NCBI GenBank assembly: GCA_002189035.1
Contig: NEEC01000210.1
Coordinates: 1-31,510 of the forward strand
Direction of reading: 5' to 3'
Length of the DNA stretch: 31,510 nucleotides
Source: Utricularia gibba
Taxonomy: Eukaryota > Streptophyta > Magnoliopsida > Lamiales > Lentibulariaceae
Each line of letters begins with the position of its first letter. The stretch's first letter is position 1. The notes under the pieces were generated by a model that was given only the letters and a program-made list of their open reading frames with translations, was not told where the DNA came from and ran no database searches. Position numbers and translations under genes: made by a program. Shown here piece after piece: positions 31,248-31,510 of the stretch.

Positions 31248-31510
31248 CCACCATCTTCACCCATTCACTCCAGAGCAACCCTGCCTTGTTTCAGTGCAGT
31301 TTAAAGGTGCGTTTCATACGCGTGCTCTTATGGGTAAAACAGCCTATAAACGCAAATAACACAGTACACAATCTGCATCTCAGATACACGCAGAACAGGC
31401 AAAATAAGCGGCAGCAGTCTGCACAAGTCGCTCCGTTTTCCCAGAACACGGCGAACGTATGAACATTCCAAGGCTATGCTTCTCAGATTTGCAGCAGATG
31501 TGCTGAATCT
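31248..31510. other. 3' flank at window end
   Basis: Nothing recognised; probably the 3'UTR of the preceding gene. Confidence 0.4.

Overview
This is a gene-dense piece of nuclear DNA from a flowering plant. The evidence is spliceosomal introns with plant-type GT..AG borders, plant-only families (CAR C2 proteins, DUF538, PLS-class PPR, thaumatin-like protein, AIF-type bHLH), a Ty1/copia LTR retrotransposon, and telobox and site II elements next to housekeeping genes. I cannot name the species from the sequence alone.

Layout: (1) 0.3-2.9 kb, a cytosolic ribosomal protein eS10 gene (+) and a decayed tandem copy of it. (2) 3.3-4.4 kb, a GDSL esterase/lipase (-). (3) 4.9-6.8 kb, a seven-exon five-finger CCCH zinc-finger gene (-), divergent from (4) 7.4-8.1 kb, a CAR-type C2-domain gene (+). 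(5) 8.66-9.77 kb, a thaumatin-like protein (+). (6) 10.05-11.23 kb, S-adenosylmethionine synthase (-) with a 5'UTR intron. (7) 12.84-20.54 kb, a PPR gene (-) split at codon 15 by a full-length 5.57-kb copia element (14925-20490, on + strand). (8) 20.7-21.2 kb, a DUF538 gene (-). (9) 22.2-25.3 kb, mitochondrial intermediate cleaving peptidase ICP55 (-), at least 13 exons. (10) 25.8-27.4 kb, AT-rich intergenic DNA. (11) 27.4-27.9 kb, an atypical bHLH (-). (12) 29.3-30.3 kb, a Golgi GDP-fucose transporter (+). (13) 30.75-31.25 kb, a small basic plant protein (+). The genes are ordinary neighbours and do not form a pathway cluster.

Two observations stand out. First, a very young copia element sits inside the PPR coding sequence: it has a 5-bp target duplication, and its LTRs differ by a single 1-nt indel. 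Removing it and one copy of the duplication gives an uninterrupted frame from a new ATG at 20539. Second, frame breaks occur in at least seven otherwise well-conserved loci, and nearly all of them read as loss of one base, mostly in short homopolymers. Exon lengths and splice phases independently confirm several. The same kind of change is the only difference between the two LTRs. This looks more like a consensus-sequence error signature than true gene death, and it should be settled before any of these genes is called a pseudogene. I see no novel defence or biosynthetic system.
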